Source of the DNA: Xenophilus azovorans DSM 13620
GTDB taxonomy: Bacteria; Pseudomonadota; Gammaproteobacteria; Burkholderiales; Burkholderiaceae_C
Direction of reading: 5' to 3'
Assembly (NCBI RefSeq): GCF_000745855.1
Contig: NZ_JQKD01000015.1
Coordinates: 1 to 64,000 of the forward strand
Length of the DNA: 64,000 nucleotides
The notes under the pieces were generated by a model. The model was given only the letters and a program-made list of their open reading frames with translations. It was not told where the DNA came from and ran no database searches. A program made the translations under genes and the position numbers. Positions 35,273 to 44,264 of this stretch are shown piece by piece. Within the stretch, counting starts at the first letter, position 1, and each line of letters opens with the position of its first letter.

Positions 35273-36193
35273 TCACTCGGCGGGCGCGAGCAGTTCGGTG
35301 GCCAGCGTGTGGTTGAGCGCCGCCACGTCGTCGCGCTGCTTGAAGAGGATGCCGGCGGTGTCGGCCACCACCTCGGGGTCGAGTTCGACCGTGTCCATCG
35401 CCACCAGCGCCTTGGCCCATTCCACGCTCTCGGCGATGCCGGGCGCGCGCTGGAAGGCATTGGCGACAGGCTGGCTGCGCAGCCGGTGCACGAAGTCGGC
35501 CACCTGCGCCGACAGCGCCTCGCCGGCGCCCGGCACGCGGGCGCGCACGATGGCGAGTTCGCGCTCGCGCTCCGGATAGTCCAGCCAGTGGTACAGGCAG
35601 CGGCGCTTCACCGCATCGTTCAGCTCGCGCGTGCGGTTGCTGGTGAGAACGGTGACCGGCGGCACCACGGCGCGCACGGTGCCCAGCTCGGGGATGCTCA
35701 CCTGGTACTCGCCCAGGTATTCGAGCAGGAAGGCCTCGAAGGGCTCGTCGGCGCGATCCACCTCGTCGATCAGCAGCACGGCGCCGGGCGGCGGTGCCTG
35801 CAGGGCCTGCAGCAGCGGGCGGCGGATCAGGTAGTGCGGCTGGTAGACCTCGGATTCCACGTCGTCCACGGCCCCTCGTGCCTCTGCCGCACGCATGTGC
35901 AGCAGTTGCGCGGCGTAGTTCCATTCGTACAGCGCCTCGCGCTGCTCCAGGCCGTCGTAGCACTGCAGGCGCAGCAGCTCGCGGCCCAGCGCGGCCGACA
36001 GCGCCTTCGCCAGCTCGGTCTTGCCGACGCCGGGCTCGCCCTCCAGCAGCAGCGGCCGCTGCAGCTTCAGCGCGAGGAAGACGGCAGTGGCCAGGCGCCG
36101 GTCGGCCAGGTAGCCGACCTCCGCCAGCCCCTGCACCACGGCGTCGATCGAAGCGAACGGCGTGGCGGCGTCAGGGCGGGCGTGGTCGGTCAT
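35273..36193 (-). CDS. coxD: MoxR-family AAA+ ATPase (CoxD-like)
   Basis: A 306-residue ATPase starting MTDHARPDAATPFASIDAVV. Walker A is LLEGEPGVGKTELAKAL (about 50-66), Walker B is GAVLLIDEVDRADEPFEAFL, and sensor 1 is VTVLTSNRTRELNDAVKRRC. MoxR AAA+ proteins work with VWA partners (here coxE) in metal-cofactor maturation; CoxD of Oligotropha participates in assembling the [CuSMoO2] site. In form II clusters its exact job is less clear. Confidence 0.9.
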   Translation of the reverse strand: MTDHARPDAATPFASIDAVVQGLAEVGYLADRRLATAVFLALKLQRPLLLEGEPGVGKTELAKALSAALGRELLRLQCYDGLEQREALYEWNYAAQLLHMRAAEARGAVDDVESEVYQPHYLIRRPLLQALQAPPPGAVLLIDEVDRADEPFEAFLLEYLGEYQVSIPELGTVRAVVPPVTVLTSNRTRELNDAVKRRCLYHWLDYPERERELAIVRARVPGAGEALSAQVADFVHRLRSQPVANAFQRAPGIAESVEWAKALVAMDTVELDPEVVADTAGILFKQRDDVAALNHTLATELLAPAE

Positions 36194-36202
36194 CGGCCCA
36201 GC

Positions 36203-36994
36203 TTAACCGAGCGCCTTCGCCACGGCGCGCTGCGCGAGCACCGAGATCAGGTTGGCACGGTAAGCGGCGCTGGCGTGCAGGTCGCTGTTGAGTTCGCTGT
36301 CGTCGATGGCGACGGCGGCCGCCGACTCGGGCGTGAAGCTCTTCGTCAGCGCTGCTTCCAGCCCGGCATGTCGGAACACGCCGTTGCCCGCGCCGGTGAC
36401 GGCCACGCGGACGCCGCTGCCATACACCGCCACGAACACGCCCACCAGCGGGAAGTGCGAGGCCTTCTGGCGCAGCTTCTCGTAGGCGGCCTGCTTCGGG
36501 ATGGGGAAGCGGATCGCCTTGATCAGTTCGCCCTCCTCCAGCGCAGTGGCGAACAAACCCTGGAAGAAGTCGTCGGCTGCGATCTCGCGCTTGGTGGTGA
36601 CGACGGTGGCGCCGGAAGCCAGCACCGCGCTCGGGTAGCAGGCGGCCGGGTCGTTGTTGGCGACCGAGCCGCCGATCGTGCCCATCGCGCGCACCTGCCG
36701 GTCGCCGATGCGCGAGGCCAGGTCGGCCAGCGCGGGGTAGGCGGACTTCACGTCGGCGTTGTTCGCGACCTCGACGTGGCGCGACATGGCGCCGATGACG
36801 AGCGCGTCGCCCTCCCGGCGGATGCCGGTCAGCTCCGGGCAGCCGGACAGGTCGGCCAGCTGCTCAGGCGCCGACAGGCGCAGCTTCATGGAGGCCAGCA
36901 GCGTCTGGCCGCCCGCCAGCGGCTTCGCGCCGGCGGCTGCCAGCTTCGCCGCCTCGTCGAGACTGGCCGGACGCTCGAAGGTGAATGCGTACAT
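36203..36994 (-). CDS. coxM: CO-dehydrogenase-type medium (FAD) subunit
   Basis: A 263-residue flavoprotein starting MYAFTFERPASLDEAAKLAA. FAD-binding motifs are KPLAGGQTLLASMKLRL (about 29-45) and MGTIGGSVANNDPAACYP (about 111-128), as in CoxM of the molybdenum hydroxylase family. The C-terminal CODH_C domain follows (VAVTGAGNGVFRHAGLEAAL). It passes electrons from the iron-sulfur subunit to an acceptor. It lies third in the order S-L-M, which is typical of form II operons. Confidence 0.92.
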   Translation of the reverse strand: MYAFTFERPASLDEAAKLAAAGAKPLAGGQTLLASMKLRLSAPEQLADLSGCPELTGIRREGDALVIGAMSRHVEVANNADVKSAYPALADLASRIGDRQVRAMGTIGGSVANNDPAACYPSAVLASGATVVTTKREIAADDFFQGLFATALEEGELIKAIRFPIPKQAAYEKLRQKASHFPLVGVFVAVYGSGVRVAVTGAGNGVFRHAGLEAALTKSFTPESAAAVAIDDSELNSDLHASAAYRANLISVLAQRAVAKALG

Positions 36995-37014
36995 GGTGTG
37001 TGCTCCTTCCTCGT

Positions 37015-39402
37015 TCAGGCGGCAGCCTGGGCCTTGCGCATCGCCTCCCACACGCGCGCCGGGCTGGCGGGCATGTCGAAGTCCTTCACCCCAAGCGGGT
37101 GCAGCGCATCGAGCACGGCGTTGATGACGGCCGGCGGCGAGCCGATGGCGCCGGCCTCGCCGCAGCCCTTGGTGCCCAGCGGGTTGTGGGTGCAGGGGGT
37201 GCAGACGGTGTCGAGCTTGAAGACCGGGAAGTCTTCCGCGCGCGGCATGGCGTAGTCCATGAAGCTGCCGGTGAGCAGTTGCCCCGTCTCGCGGTCGTAG
37301 ACGCAGTTCTCCATCAGCGCCTGGCCGATGCCCTGCACGATGCCGCCGTGCACCTGCCCTTCCACGATCATCGGGTTGATGATGGTGCCGAAGTCGTCCA
37401 CCGCGGTGAAGCGGTCGATCCGCACCTCGCCCGTGGCCTTGTCGATCTCCACCTCGCAGATGTAGGTGCCGGCCGGGTAGGTGAAGTTGGTCGGGTCGTA
37501 GAAGGCCGTCTCGTTCAGGCCGGGCTCCAGCTTGTCGAGCGGGTAGTTGTGCGGCACGTAGGCCGTCAGCGCCACCTGGCCGAAGGGGATCTTCTTGTCG
37601 GTGCCCTTGACGGTGAACTCGCCGCCGGCGAACTCGATGTCGGCGTCGCTGGCTTCCATAAGGTGCGCGGCGATCTTCTTGGCCTTGGCCTCGATCTTGT
37701 CGAGCGCGCGCATGATGGCCGCGCCGCCCACGCTGATGGAGCGCGAGCCGTAGGTGCCCATGCCGAAGGGGATGCGGCCGGTGTCGCCGTGCACGATGTC
37801 GACGTTCTCGACCGGGATGCCCAGGCGCGCCGCCACCACCTGCGCGAAGGTCGTCTCGTGACCCTGGCCGTGGCTGTGCGAGCCGGTGAAGACCGTCACG
37901 CTGCCGGTGGGATGCACGCGCACCTCGCCAGCCTCGAACAGGCCGGCGCGCGCGCCGAGCGCACCGGCGATGTTGGATGGCGCCAGGCCGCAGGCCTCGA
38001 TGTAGCTGGAATAGCCGATGCCGCGCAGCTTGCCCTTCTTCTCGCTCTCGGCCCGGCGCGCGTCGAAGCCGGCGACCTCGGCCAGCGCCTGCGCCTTGTC
38101 CATGCAGGCCTGGTAGTCGCCCACGTCGTACTGCAGCGCCACCGGCGTCTGGTAGGGCCATTCGCGCACGAAGTTGCGGCGCCGGATCTCGTCCTGGCCC
38201 AGGCCCATCTCCCAGCCGCAGCGGCTGACCAGGCGCTCCAGCAGGTAGGTGGCCTCGGGCCGGCCGGCCCCGCGGTAGGCATCCACCGGCGCGGTGTTGG
38301 TGAACCAGGCGTCCACTTCCACGTAGATCTGCGGCGTGGTGTACTGGCCCGCCAGCAGCGTGGCGTAGAGGATGGTCGGCACCGCCGTGGCGAAGGTGGA
38401 CAGGTAGGCGCCCAGGTTGGCGTCGGTGTGCACGCGCAGCGCGAGGAACTTGCCGTCCTTGTCCATCGCCATCTCGGCGTGGCTCACGTGGTCGCGGCCG
38501 TGCGCGTCAGACAGGAAGGACTCGGAGCGCTCGGCCGTCCACTTGATGTTGCGGTTGAACTGCTTGCTGGCCCAGGTGAGGGCCACGTCTTCCGCGTAGA
38601 GGTAGATCTTGGAGCCGAAGCCGCCGCCAACGTCGGGCGCGATCACGCGCACCTTGTGCTCGGGCAGGCCGAGCACGAAGGCCGTCATCAGCAGCCGCTC
38701 GACGTGCGGGTTCTGGTTGGCGACATACAGCGTGTACTCGTCGCCCGCCCGGTTGTAGCCGGCCACCGCCACGCGCGGCTCGATGGCGTTGGGGATGAGG
38801 CGGTTGTTGACGAGGTCGAGCTTCGTCACGTGCGCCGCGCCGGCGAAGGCCGCGTCCACCGCCGCCTTGTCGCCCAGCGTCCAGCGGTAGCACTGGTTGT
38901 CGGGCGCGGCGTCGTGGATGGTGACGCCGCTGCTCTTCTTCGCCGCGTAGTCCACGCTCACCAGCGCGGGCAGCACCTCGTAGTCGACCACGATGGCCTC
39001 GGCCGCGTTCTTCGCCTGCTCCGCCGTCTCGGCCACCACCATCGCCACGTGGTCGCCCACGTAGCGCACCTTGCCAATGGCCAGGATGGGATGCGGCGGC
39101 TCCTTCATCGGCGTGCCGTCCGGGTTGTTGATGAGCCAGCCGCAGGGCAGGCCGCCCATCTTCCCGTCGATGTCGGCGCCGGTGAGGATGCCCACCACGC
39201 CGGGCATGGCCGCGGCCGCCGCGGTGTCGATGGACCTGATCGCCGCATGCGCGTGCGGCGAGCGCAGGAAGACGGCATGCGCCTGGTTGGGCAGCAGCAC
39301 GTCGTCGGTGTAGTTGCCCGCGCCGGTGAGGAAGCGCACGTCCTCCTTGCGGCGGACGGCCTCGCCGATGTGCGGCAGCTTGGCGAAATCGGAAGCACCC
39401 AT
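37015..39402 (-). CDS. coxL: Form II CO-dehydrogenase-like molybdenum subunit
   Basis: A 795-residue molybdopterin-cytosine-dinucleotide hydroxylase subunit starting [20 protein letters not shown]. Cofactor-contact regions include [44 protein letters not shown] and [20 protein letters not shown] (with the catalytic Glu). The active-site loop reads AYRGAGR, the form II signature, not the form I AYxCSFR that holds copper through Cys. True CO oxidation is therefore uncertain; the substrate may be another small molecule. A strong ribosome binding site (AAGGAAGGAG) precedes the ATG. It is the main subunit of the S-L-M complex. Confidence 0.92.
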   Translation of the reverse strand: MGASDFAKLPHIGEAVRRKEDVRFLTGAGNYTDDVLLPNQAHAVFLRSPHAHAAIRSIDTAAAAAMPGVVGILTGADIDGKMGGLPCGWLINNPDGTPMKEPPHPILAIGKVRYVGDHVAMVVAETAEQAKNAAEAIVVDYEVLPALVSVDYAAKKSSGVTIHDAAPDNQCYRWTLGDKAAVDAAFAGAAHVTKLDLVNNRLIPNAIEPRVAVAGYNRAGDEYTLYVANQNPHVERLLMTAFVLGLPEHKVRVIAPDVGGGFGSKIYLYAEDVALTWASKQFNRNIKWTAERSESFLSDAHGRDHVSHAEMAMDKDGKFLALRVHTDANLGAYLSTFATAVPTILYATLLAGQYTTPQIYVEVDAWFTNTAPVDAYRGAGRPEATYLLERLVSRCGWEMGLGQDEIRRRNFVREWPYQTPVALQYDVGDYQACMDKAQALAEVAGFDARRAESEKKGKLRGIGYSSYIEACGLAPSNIAGALGARAGLFEAGEVRVHPTGSVTVFTGSHSHGQGHETTFAQVVAARLGIPVENVDIVHGDTGRIPFGMGTYGSRSISVGGAAIMRALDKIEAKAKKIAAHLMEASDADIEFAGGEFTVKGTDKKIPFGQVALTAYVPHNYPLDKLEPGLNETAFYDPTNFTYPAGTYICEVEIDKATGEVRIDRFTAVDDFGTIINPMIVEGQVHGGIVQGIGQALMENCVYDRETGQLLTGSFMDYAMPRAEDFPVFKLDTVCTPCTHNPLGTKGCGEAGAIGSPPAVINAVLDALHPLGVKDFDMPASPARVWEAMRKAQAAA

Positions 39403-39420
39403 GTCGCGCTCCTTCCTTCT

Positions 39421-39903
<483 letters not shown>

Positions 39904-39991
39904 GTGGCTGTCTCCGTGTGTCGGTGATGGCTGGGCGCGGGGCCGGAACCGCCGCGCCGCTGGTCATCTTCTGCCCCGCCCCCGACACCCA

Positions 39992-40011
39992 CCCTAGGCA
40001 AAACCCTAGGC
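39992..40011. promoter_or_regulatory. Direct repeat CCCTAGGC in the cox/regulator gap
   Basis: CCCTAGGC occurs at 39992-39999 and again at 40004-40011, 12 bp apart, separated by AAAA; each contains the palindrome CCTAGG. The pair lies in the 196-bp gap between coxS and the divergent regulator gene, so it is a candidate operator or promoter element. Function not shown. Confidence 0.4.
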
Positions 40012-40033
40012 GGTTGCGGGGGCGGGTTGAAAT

Positions 40034-40046
40034 TCTCAAAATGAGA
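40034..40046. promoter_or_regulatory. Inverted repeat TCTCA-AAA-TGAGA, candidate regulator operator
   Basis: TCTCA and TGAGA form a perfect 5-bp inverted repeat with a 3-bp spacer, 54 bp before the ATG of the GAF/Fis regulator. It is suitably placed for autoregulation or for activating coxS. Which protein binds is inferred. Confidence 0.4.
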
Positions 40047-40099
40047 CGATCGGCGCGCGCAGGCTCGGGCATCTTCGGCCCCGCGCACGCACCCCACGC

Positions 40100-41209
40100 A
40101 TGAATCTTCCAGCCCACGCCCTCGCGCTGCCCGACCGCAGCGGCTCCATCGCGCATGCGCGCCGCGCCTGGCTGCACGGCGAGGTGCAGGCCCGCGCCGA
40201 CGCCGCCCTGCCCCCCTGGATCGCCCGCTCCTGGCAGCGCTGCCTGGCCGCCGGGCGCAGCCCGCGCGAGCGAGTGATGTTCGAGGCCGTGCCGCGCACG
40301 GCCGCCGCCGCCGCGCAGGAGCGCTGCGGCAGCTTCCTCGGCGCCGCGCGGCCGGTGCTGGAGCGGCTCTCGCGCGCCATCGCCGGCACGCACTACTTCG
40401 CGCTGCTGACCGATGCCGACGGCGTGGTGATCGAGGTGGGCGCGCTGCACGGCCAGGACGACCGCGCCATGCGCGACATCGCCCGCGTCGGCGTCGACCT
40501 GTCCGAGCGCGCGGTGGGCACCACCGCCATCGGCGCCGCGCTGGCCGAGCGCAGCCCGGTGTGGCTGCACCGCGGCGAGCACTTCTTCGAGGACACCGGC
40601 GTCTACACCTGCGCCGGCGCGCCGGTGTTCGACCCCGCCGGGCGCTGCGTGGGCATGCTCGACCTGACCGGCGTGAACGTGGTCGAACGCCCCGAGCTGC
40701 AGCACCTGGCGCAGCACGCGGCGCAGGCGATCCAGAACGCCTGGCTGCGCAGCCTGCCCTGCGCGCTGCTGCTGCAGGTCAACTGGCCCGGCAGCCTGGC
40801 GCCGCTGGACGCGGCCGCCGACAGCGACGGCCTGCTGTGCCTGGACGCCGACGGCCGCGTGCTCGGCGCCAACGCGATGGCGCGCCAGCTGCTGCCCCTG
40901 CCGGCACCCGGCCGCGCCGAGGCGGTGCAGGCCGGCGACCTGTTCGCCGTGCCGCCCTCCCTGCTCTTCGACGCCGCCGCGCGCCACCCGGCGCCGGTCG
41001 AGGTGCCGCTGTGGTCGGGCCTGCGGCTGCACGTGCGCGCCCAGCGCCGCGACGTGCAGGCGGCGCCCCGCCTGCGCGACGTGCAGGCCTCGCTGATCCG
41101 CCAGGCCGTGCAGGACGCGCGCGGCAACGTGGCCGAGGCCGCCCGCGCGCTGGGCGTGAGCCGTGCGACCATCTACCGCAGGCTCGCCGCCGGCCAGCAC
41201 AGGCGCTGA
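40100..41209 (+). CDS. GAF-domain Fis-type HTH regulator lacking the AAA+ domain
   Basis: A 369-residue regulator starting [24 protein letters not shown]-like sensor spans about 60-210 ([60 protein letters not shown]), strongly recalling AcoR. The C-terminus is a Fis-type HTH ([20 protein letters not shown]). AcoR proteins normally have a sigma-54-contacting AAA+ domain between these; here only about 110 residues without GAFTGA or Walker motifs are present, so it cannot work as a classical sigma-54 activator. Divergent from coxS, it probably controls the cox operon. Confidence 0.75.
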   Translation: MNLPAHALALPDRSGSIAHARRAWLHGEVQARADAALPPWIARSWQRCLAAGRSPRERVMFEAVPRTAAAAAQERCGSFLGAARPVLERLSRAIAGTHYFALLTDADGVVIEVGALHGQDDRAMRDIARVGVDLSERAVGTTAIGAALAERSPVWLHRGEHFFEDTGVYTCAGAPVFDPAGRCVGMLDLTGVNVVERPELQHLAQHAAQAIQNAWLRSLPCALLLQVNWPGSLAPLDAAADSDGLLCLDADGRVLGANAMARQLLPLPAPGRAEAVQAGDLFAVPPSLLFDAAARHPAPVEVPLWSGLRLHVRAQRRDVQAAPRLRDVQASLIRQAVQDARGNVAEAARALGVSRATIYRRLAAGQHRR

Positions 41210-41253
41210 CCGCCGACAGCGCACACCGGCGCCGCGGCTTCACGATTCCACGC

Positions 41254-41577
41254 ATGACCACCCCCTACCAACCCGAAGACAAGACCCGCGCCGAAGTGGA
41301 CGCGCTGCCCGGCCCGACGCTGCTGGAGTTCGGCGCCAACTGGTGCGGCATCTGCCGCGGCGCGCAGCCCGCCATCACCGAGGCGCTGGCCGACGCGCCC
41401 GCCGGGCTGCGGCACATCAAGGTGGAGGACGGCAGCGGCCGCCCGCTGGGCCGCAGTTTTGCCGTGCGGCTGTGGCCCACGCTGATCTTCCTGCAGGGCG
41501 GGCAGGAGGTCGGCCGCGTGGTGCGGCCCGGCTCGGCCGAGGACGTGCGCGCGCAGATGGCGAAGCTCGGCGCCTGA
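41254..41577 (+). CDS. Thioredoxin-family protein
   Basis: A 107-residue protein starting MTTPYQPEDKTRAEVDALPG. The active-site text is LLEFGANWCGICRGAQPAIT, with Cys-Gly-Ile-Cys in place of the usual CGPC, followed by SFAVRLWPTLIFLQGGQEVG containing the cis-proline (WPT). It has no signal peptide, so it acts in the cytoplasm. It lies 44 bp after the GAF/Fis regulator and converges with modE. The partner protein is unknown. Confidence 0.85.
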   Translation: MTTPYQPEDKTRAEVDALPGPTLLEFGANWCGICRGAQPAITEALADAPAGLRHIKVEDGSGRPLGRSFAVRLWPTLIFLQGGQEVGRVVRPGSAEDVRAQMAKLGA

Positions 41578-41596
41578 GCCGCCCGCCCGCGCCCCG

Positions 41597-42394
41597 TCAC
41601 CCCGGCAGCGCGATCACCACCGCCGATTCGTCCAGCCGCGCGTGCACGCGCTGGCGCCGCCGCAGGCGCGTGCCTGCAGCGGCGAAGCCGACCAGTTGCA
41701 GCCCCTCGCCGTCGAGCTGCACGCCGACCTCGTCGCCCGCCTCGTCGCGGCTGATCGCCGCCGCCGCGCCCTCCAGCACGTTGCCGCCGGCACGCACCGC
41801 CCGCCCGCCCGCCGGCGCCACCTCCACCGCCGTCGCCTTGCACAGCGCCAGCACCGGCTGGCCCGGCGCCAGGCCCAGCAGCTCGGCGCTCTCGCGCGTC
41901 ACGCGCGCGCGCAGCGCCTGCGGCGAGGCGCCGAGCGCCAGCGTGGCAGTGACCATGCGGCCGGCCCCCGCCACCTCGACCACCCGCGCGGGCAACTGGT
42001 TGCGCATGCTGGTGCGGATCGCCAGGCCTGCCATCGCCGCCCGGGCGCCGGGCAGCGCCGCCGCCGGGCCGCCCAGCGGGGCATACAGCGACTGCCTCGC
42101 CTCGGCGAAGGCGTCGGCCATCGCCAGCAGGCGCCGTCCGTCGTCGGTCAACCGCGCGCCGCCGCCGCCGGCGCCGCCCACGGCGCTGTCCACCAGCGGC
42201 ATGCCGGCCAGGTTGGTCAGCGTGGCCACCGCCTGCCAGGCGGCCTTGTAGCTCACGCCCGCGTCGCGCGCGGCCTGCGAGATGCTGCCGCTGCGGCCGA
42301 TGCCGCGCAGGATGTCCAGCCGCTTGTCGGCCGCGCTGTGGCCCAGCGCGTCCATGAAGGCGGCGGGCGGTGCGAAGGAGGTCTTGGCGCGCAT
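41597..42394 (-). CDS. modE: Molybdate-responsive regulator ModE
   Basis: A 265-residue transcription regulator starting MRAKTSFAPPAAFMDALGHS. The N-terminal winged HTH of LysR/ModE type (about 25-85) has ILRGIGRSGSISQAARDAGV and SYKAAWQAVATL. Two C-terminal Mop/TOBE domains (about 125-262) include IRTSMRNQLPARVVEVAGAG and DEAGDEVGVQLDGEGLQLVG, which bind molybdate. It represses molybdate uptake and adjusts Mo enzymes. A perfect ModE-type box lies just upstream (42426-42452), so autoregulation is likely. Confidence 0.9.
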   Translation of the reverse strand: MRAKTSFAPPAAFMDALGHSAADKRLDILRGIGRSGSISQAARDAGVSYKAAWQAVATLTNLAGMPLVDSAVGGAGGGGARLTDDGRRLLAMADAFAEARQSLYAPLGGPAAALPGARAAMAGLAIRTSMRNQLPARVVEVAGAGRMVTATLALGASPQALRARVTRESAELLGLAPGQPVLALCKATAVEVAPAGGRAVRAGGNVLEGAAAAISRDEAGDEVGVQLDGEGLQLVGFAAAGTRLRRRQRVHARLDESAVVIALPG

Positions 42395-42425
42395 GGCGGG
42401 ATTGTGCGGCGTCGCCTAAACTCGA

Positions 42426-42452
42426 ATCGCTATTCCTTCGATGAATAGCGAT
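42426..42452. promoter_or_regulatory. ModE-type operator before the nitroreductase gene
   Basis: ATCGCTATTC and GAATAGCGAT form perfect 10-bp arms around CTTCGAT. The arms begin with the ATCGCTAT core known from the E. coli ModE site. It lies between the divergent modE and nitroreductase genes and can serve both. Confidence 0.75.
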
Positions 42453-42473
42453 CCTTCCACCCGCCGAGACGTC

Positions 42474-43517
42474 ATGCCCGCCCCTCTTCCCCTCGCCGGC
42501 CTCGGCCGGCACTTGTTGCGCTCGGTGCTGCGCGTGAGCCTGCCCATCCAGGACCTGCCTGCCCTGCTGCCCGGCGCCGACGCATCGATGAGCGACGCCG
42601 CGCTGCGCCGCCTGGCCGAGAGCACCGCGGCCGCCGGCGGCGAAGGCGCCGCGGCCGTCCAGGCACGCCTCGACGCACTGCACGCCGGCGCGCTGGCCCG
42701 CTTCGCGCCGGCGGCCGACGCCGCCGCGCTGGAGGCGCTGTGGCGCACGGCCCTGCGGGGCGAACTCCCGCTGGAAGGCGCCTACTGGGCCCTGCTGGTC
42801 CATCCGCAGGCCGACCGCACCCTGCGCCACGTGGCCTTCGGCGACGTGGAGATGCTGCGCCCGGCCGACGCCGCCCCGGCCTCGCTGGGCGCGCTGCTGG
42901 AGCGCCGCTCCATCTCGCCGCGCCGGCTGGACGCACCCGGCCCGGGCGCGCAGGACATCGAGCTGATGGTGCAGGCCGCGCTCAGCGCGCCCGACCACGG
43001 CCGGCTGCACCCCTGGCGCGTGATCGAGTTCCGGACGCCGCAGCGCGAGGCGCTGGCCGCGCTGTTCGAGGCCGAGAAGCGGCGGCGCGACCCGCTCGCC
43101 AGCGCCGCCGACCTGCGCCGCGCCCGCGCCCACGCCACCGAGGCGCCCTGCCTGCTGGGCTTCGTCGTCTCGCCGCGCGCGCGCAAGCGCGTGCCGCTGC
43201 GCGAGCAGTGGCTGGCCGCCGGCGCGGCGCTGGGCAACCTGCTGAACGCGGCGCACCAGCTCGGCTACGGCGGCATCGTGCTCAGCGGCGAGCGCTGCTT
43301 CGACGACGCGCTGGCCCGCCAGCTCGGCCTGCAGCCGGGCGAGCACCTGGCCGGCTTCGTCAGCCTGGGCACGGCCCGCGAGCCGGCGCCGCCCACCGCA
43401 CGCGCGCTGCCGCAGGAGGTGTGGCGCTGCTGGACGCCCGACACCGCTGCGGCGCCCGTGCCGCGCGGCCCGGCGCTGCCCGCGGCGCGCGCGCTGGACG
43501 GCGAGGGCCTTCCATGA
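42474..43517 (+). CDS. Nitroreductase-family protein with an extra N-terminal domain
   Basis: A 347-residue protein starting MPAPLPLAGLGRHLLRSVLR. The N-terminal 125 residues are helical (MSDAALRRLAESTAAAGGEG, LWRTALRGELPLEGAYWALL) and not typical of nitroreductases; from memory they faintly resemble the N-terminal part of DUF2325 proteins, with low certainty. Residues about 138-320 form an FMN nitroreductase: ERRSISPRRLDAPGPGAQDI, SAPDHGRLHPWRVIEF and AGAALGNLLNAAHQLGYGGI. An ATG at 42441 lies inside the ModE box and is rejected as start. Placement under a ModE box suggests a molybdenum-related role. Confidence 0.7.
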   Translation: MPAPLPLAGLGRHLLRSVLRVSLPIQDLPALLPGADASMSDAALRRLAESTAAAGGEGAAAVQARLDALHAGALARFAPAADAAALEALWRTALRGELPLEGAYWALLVHPQADRTLRHVAFGDVEMLRPADAAPASLGALLERRSISPRRLDAPGPGAQDIELMVQAALSAPDHGRLHPWRVIEFRTPQREALAALFEAEKRRRDPLASAADLRRARAHATEAPCLLGFVVSPRARKRVPLREQWLAAGAALGNLLNAAHQLGYGGIVLSGERCFDDALARQLGLQPGEHLAGFVSLGTAREPAPPTARALPQEVWRCWTPDTAAAPVPRGPALPAARALDGEGLP

Positions 43518-44218
43518 ACGACACCGCGGCAGACATCGTCTGCCGCCCCATCGGTCACATCCGCAGCCGCTTCCCGGTGCCGGAGGGCGTGCCGGTGCAG
43601 GCCGCCGGCGTGCCGCACGAGACGGCGACGCTGGAAGTGCTGCCTGCCTACGCCGCCGGCCTGCGCGACATCGAGGGCTTCGACCACCTGCTGCTCATCA
43701 CGCACTTCCACCGCTGCCCGCGCGAGCTGCTGGAGGTGACGCCCTTCCTCGACCCGCAGCCCCATGGCGTGTTCGCCACCCGCGCGCCGGCGCGGCCCAA
43801 CCGGCTGGGCCTGTCGGTGGTGCGGCTGCTGCACGTGGAAGGCCGGCTGCTGCACTTCGCCGGCAACGACCTGGTCGACGGCACGCCGGTGCGAGGGCCT
43901 GCTGGCGCCCTGCAAGGGGCCGCGAAGCTCATCCCAGCCCGCCCATCAAGGCGCGCGACGCCGTGCGTGCGTCCGCACGCACAAGGAGCGCAACGCCGAG
44001 GGGCGGGCTGGGATGAGCTTCCCTCCGGGTTGCTTCGCAAAGGGGCCCCTTGCAGGGCGCCAGCAGGCCCTCCCATCAAGCCCTATGTGGCGCGCTTCGA
44101 CGCGCCTGCGCCCGGGCGCATCGGCTGGTTCGAGGGCCGCCTCGACGACCTGGCCGGGCGCCGCGCCGACGATCGTTATGACCGCCATACGCCGGACGGC
44201 ACGAAGCCGCAGCCCTGA
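43514..44218 (+). CDS. TrmO/YaeB-family protein interrupted in frame by a palindromic element
   Basis: A 234-residue protein starting MNDTAADIVCRPIGHIRSRF. The UPF0066/TrmO family is clear: PIGHIRSRFPVPEGVPVQA, IEGFDHLLLITHFHRC, ATRAPARPNRLGLSVVRLL and GNDLVDGTPV, then after a gap IKPYVARFDAPAPGRIGWFE. TrmO methylates N6 of t6A37 in some tRNAs using SAM. Between GTPV and IKPY, where relatives have only about three residues, lie about 60 extra residues encoded by a 180-bp palindrome (43893-44072). The frame remains open. The overlap with the nitroreductase gene (ATGA) and its place before modA suggest a ModE-controlled operon, so a Mo-linked role is possible. Confidence 0.75.
   Translation: MNDTAADIVCRPIGHIRSRFPVPEGVPVQAAGVPHETATLEVLPAYAAGLRDIEGFDHLLLITHFHRCPRELLEVTPFLDPQPHGVFATRAPARPNRLGLSVVRLLHVEGRLLHFAGNDLVDGTPVRGPAGALQGAAKLIPARPSRRATPCVRPHAQGAQRRGAGWDELPSGLLRKGAPCRAPAGPPIKPYVARFDAPAPGRIGWFEGRLDDLAGRRADDRYDRHTPDGTKPQP
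43893..44072. repeat. 180-bp palindromic element inserted in frame in the trmO-like gene
   Basis: The outer arms (43893-43921 and 44044-44072) are perfect inverted repeats of 29 bp. The inner arms (43925-43944 and 44001-44020) are perfect over 20 bp. A third stem GTGCGTGCG/CGCACGCAC lies in the centre at about 43962-43982. The outer-inner gap is 3 bp on the left and 23 bp on the right, so the structure is asymmetric. Length is a multiple of three, and no stop codon occurs in the trmO frame. It looks like a small palindromic mobile repeat that became coding. Confidence 0.85.
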
Positions 44219-44230
44219 CCGCTATGATTC

Positions 44231-44253
44231 CGCTATTCCTCTGATGAATAACG
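44231..44253 (+). promoter_or_regulatory. ModE-type operator before modA
   Basis: CGCTATTC and GAATAACG (one mismatch from the perfect inverted repeat) are separated by CTCTGAT, 12 bp before the modA start. It matches the box before the nitroreductase gene in 8-base arms and N7 spacing. It probably represses modABC when molybdate is ample. Confidence 0.75.
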
Positions 44254-44264
44254 AAAGGACGACC

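Noticed and set aside
42441-42473. Upstream ATG for the nitroreductase gene at 42441
   Set aside because: It lies inside the right half of the ModE operator, so transcription and translation would start in the binding site; ATG at 42474 is more reasonable.
43514-44218. The trmO-like gene as a pseudogene disrupted by insertion
   Set aside because: The inserted 180 bp keep the frame and all conserved motifs on both sides remain, so a full protein can be made.
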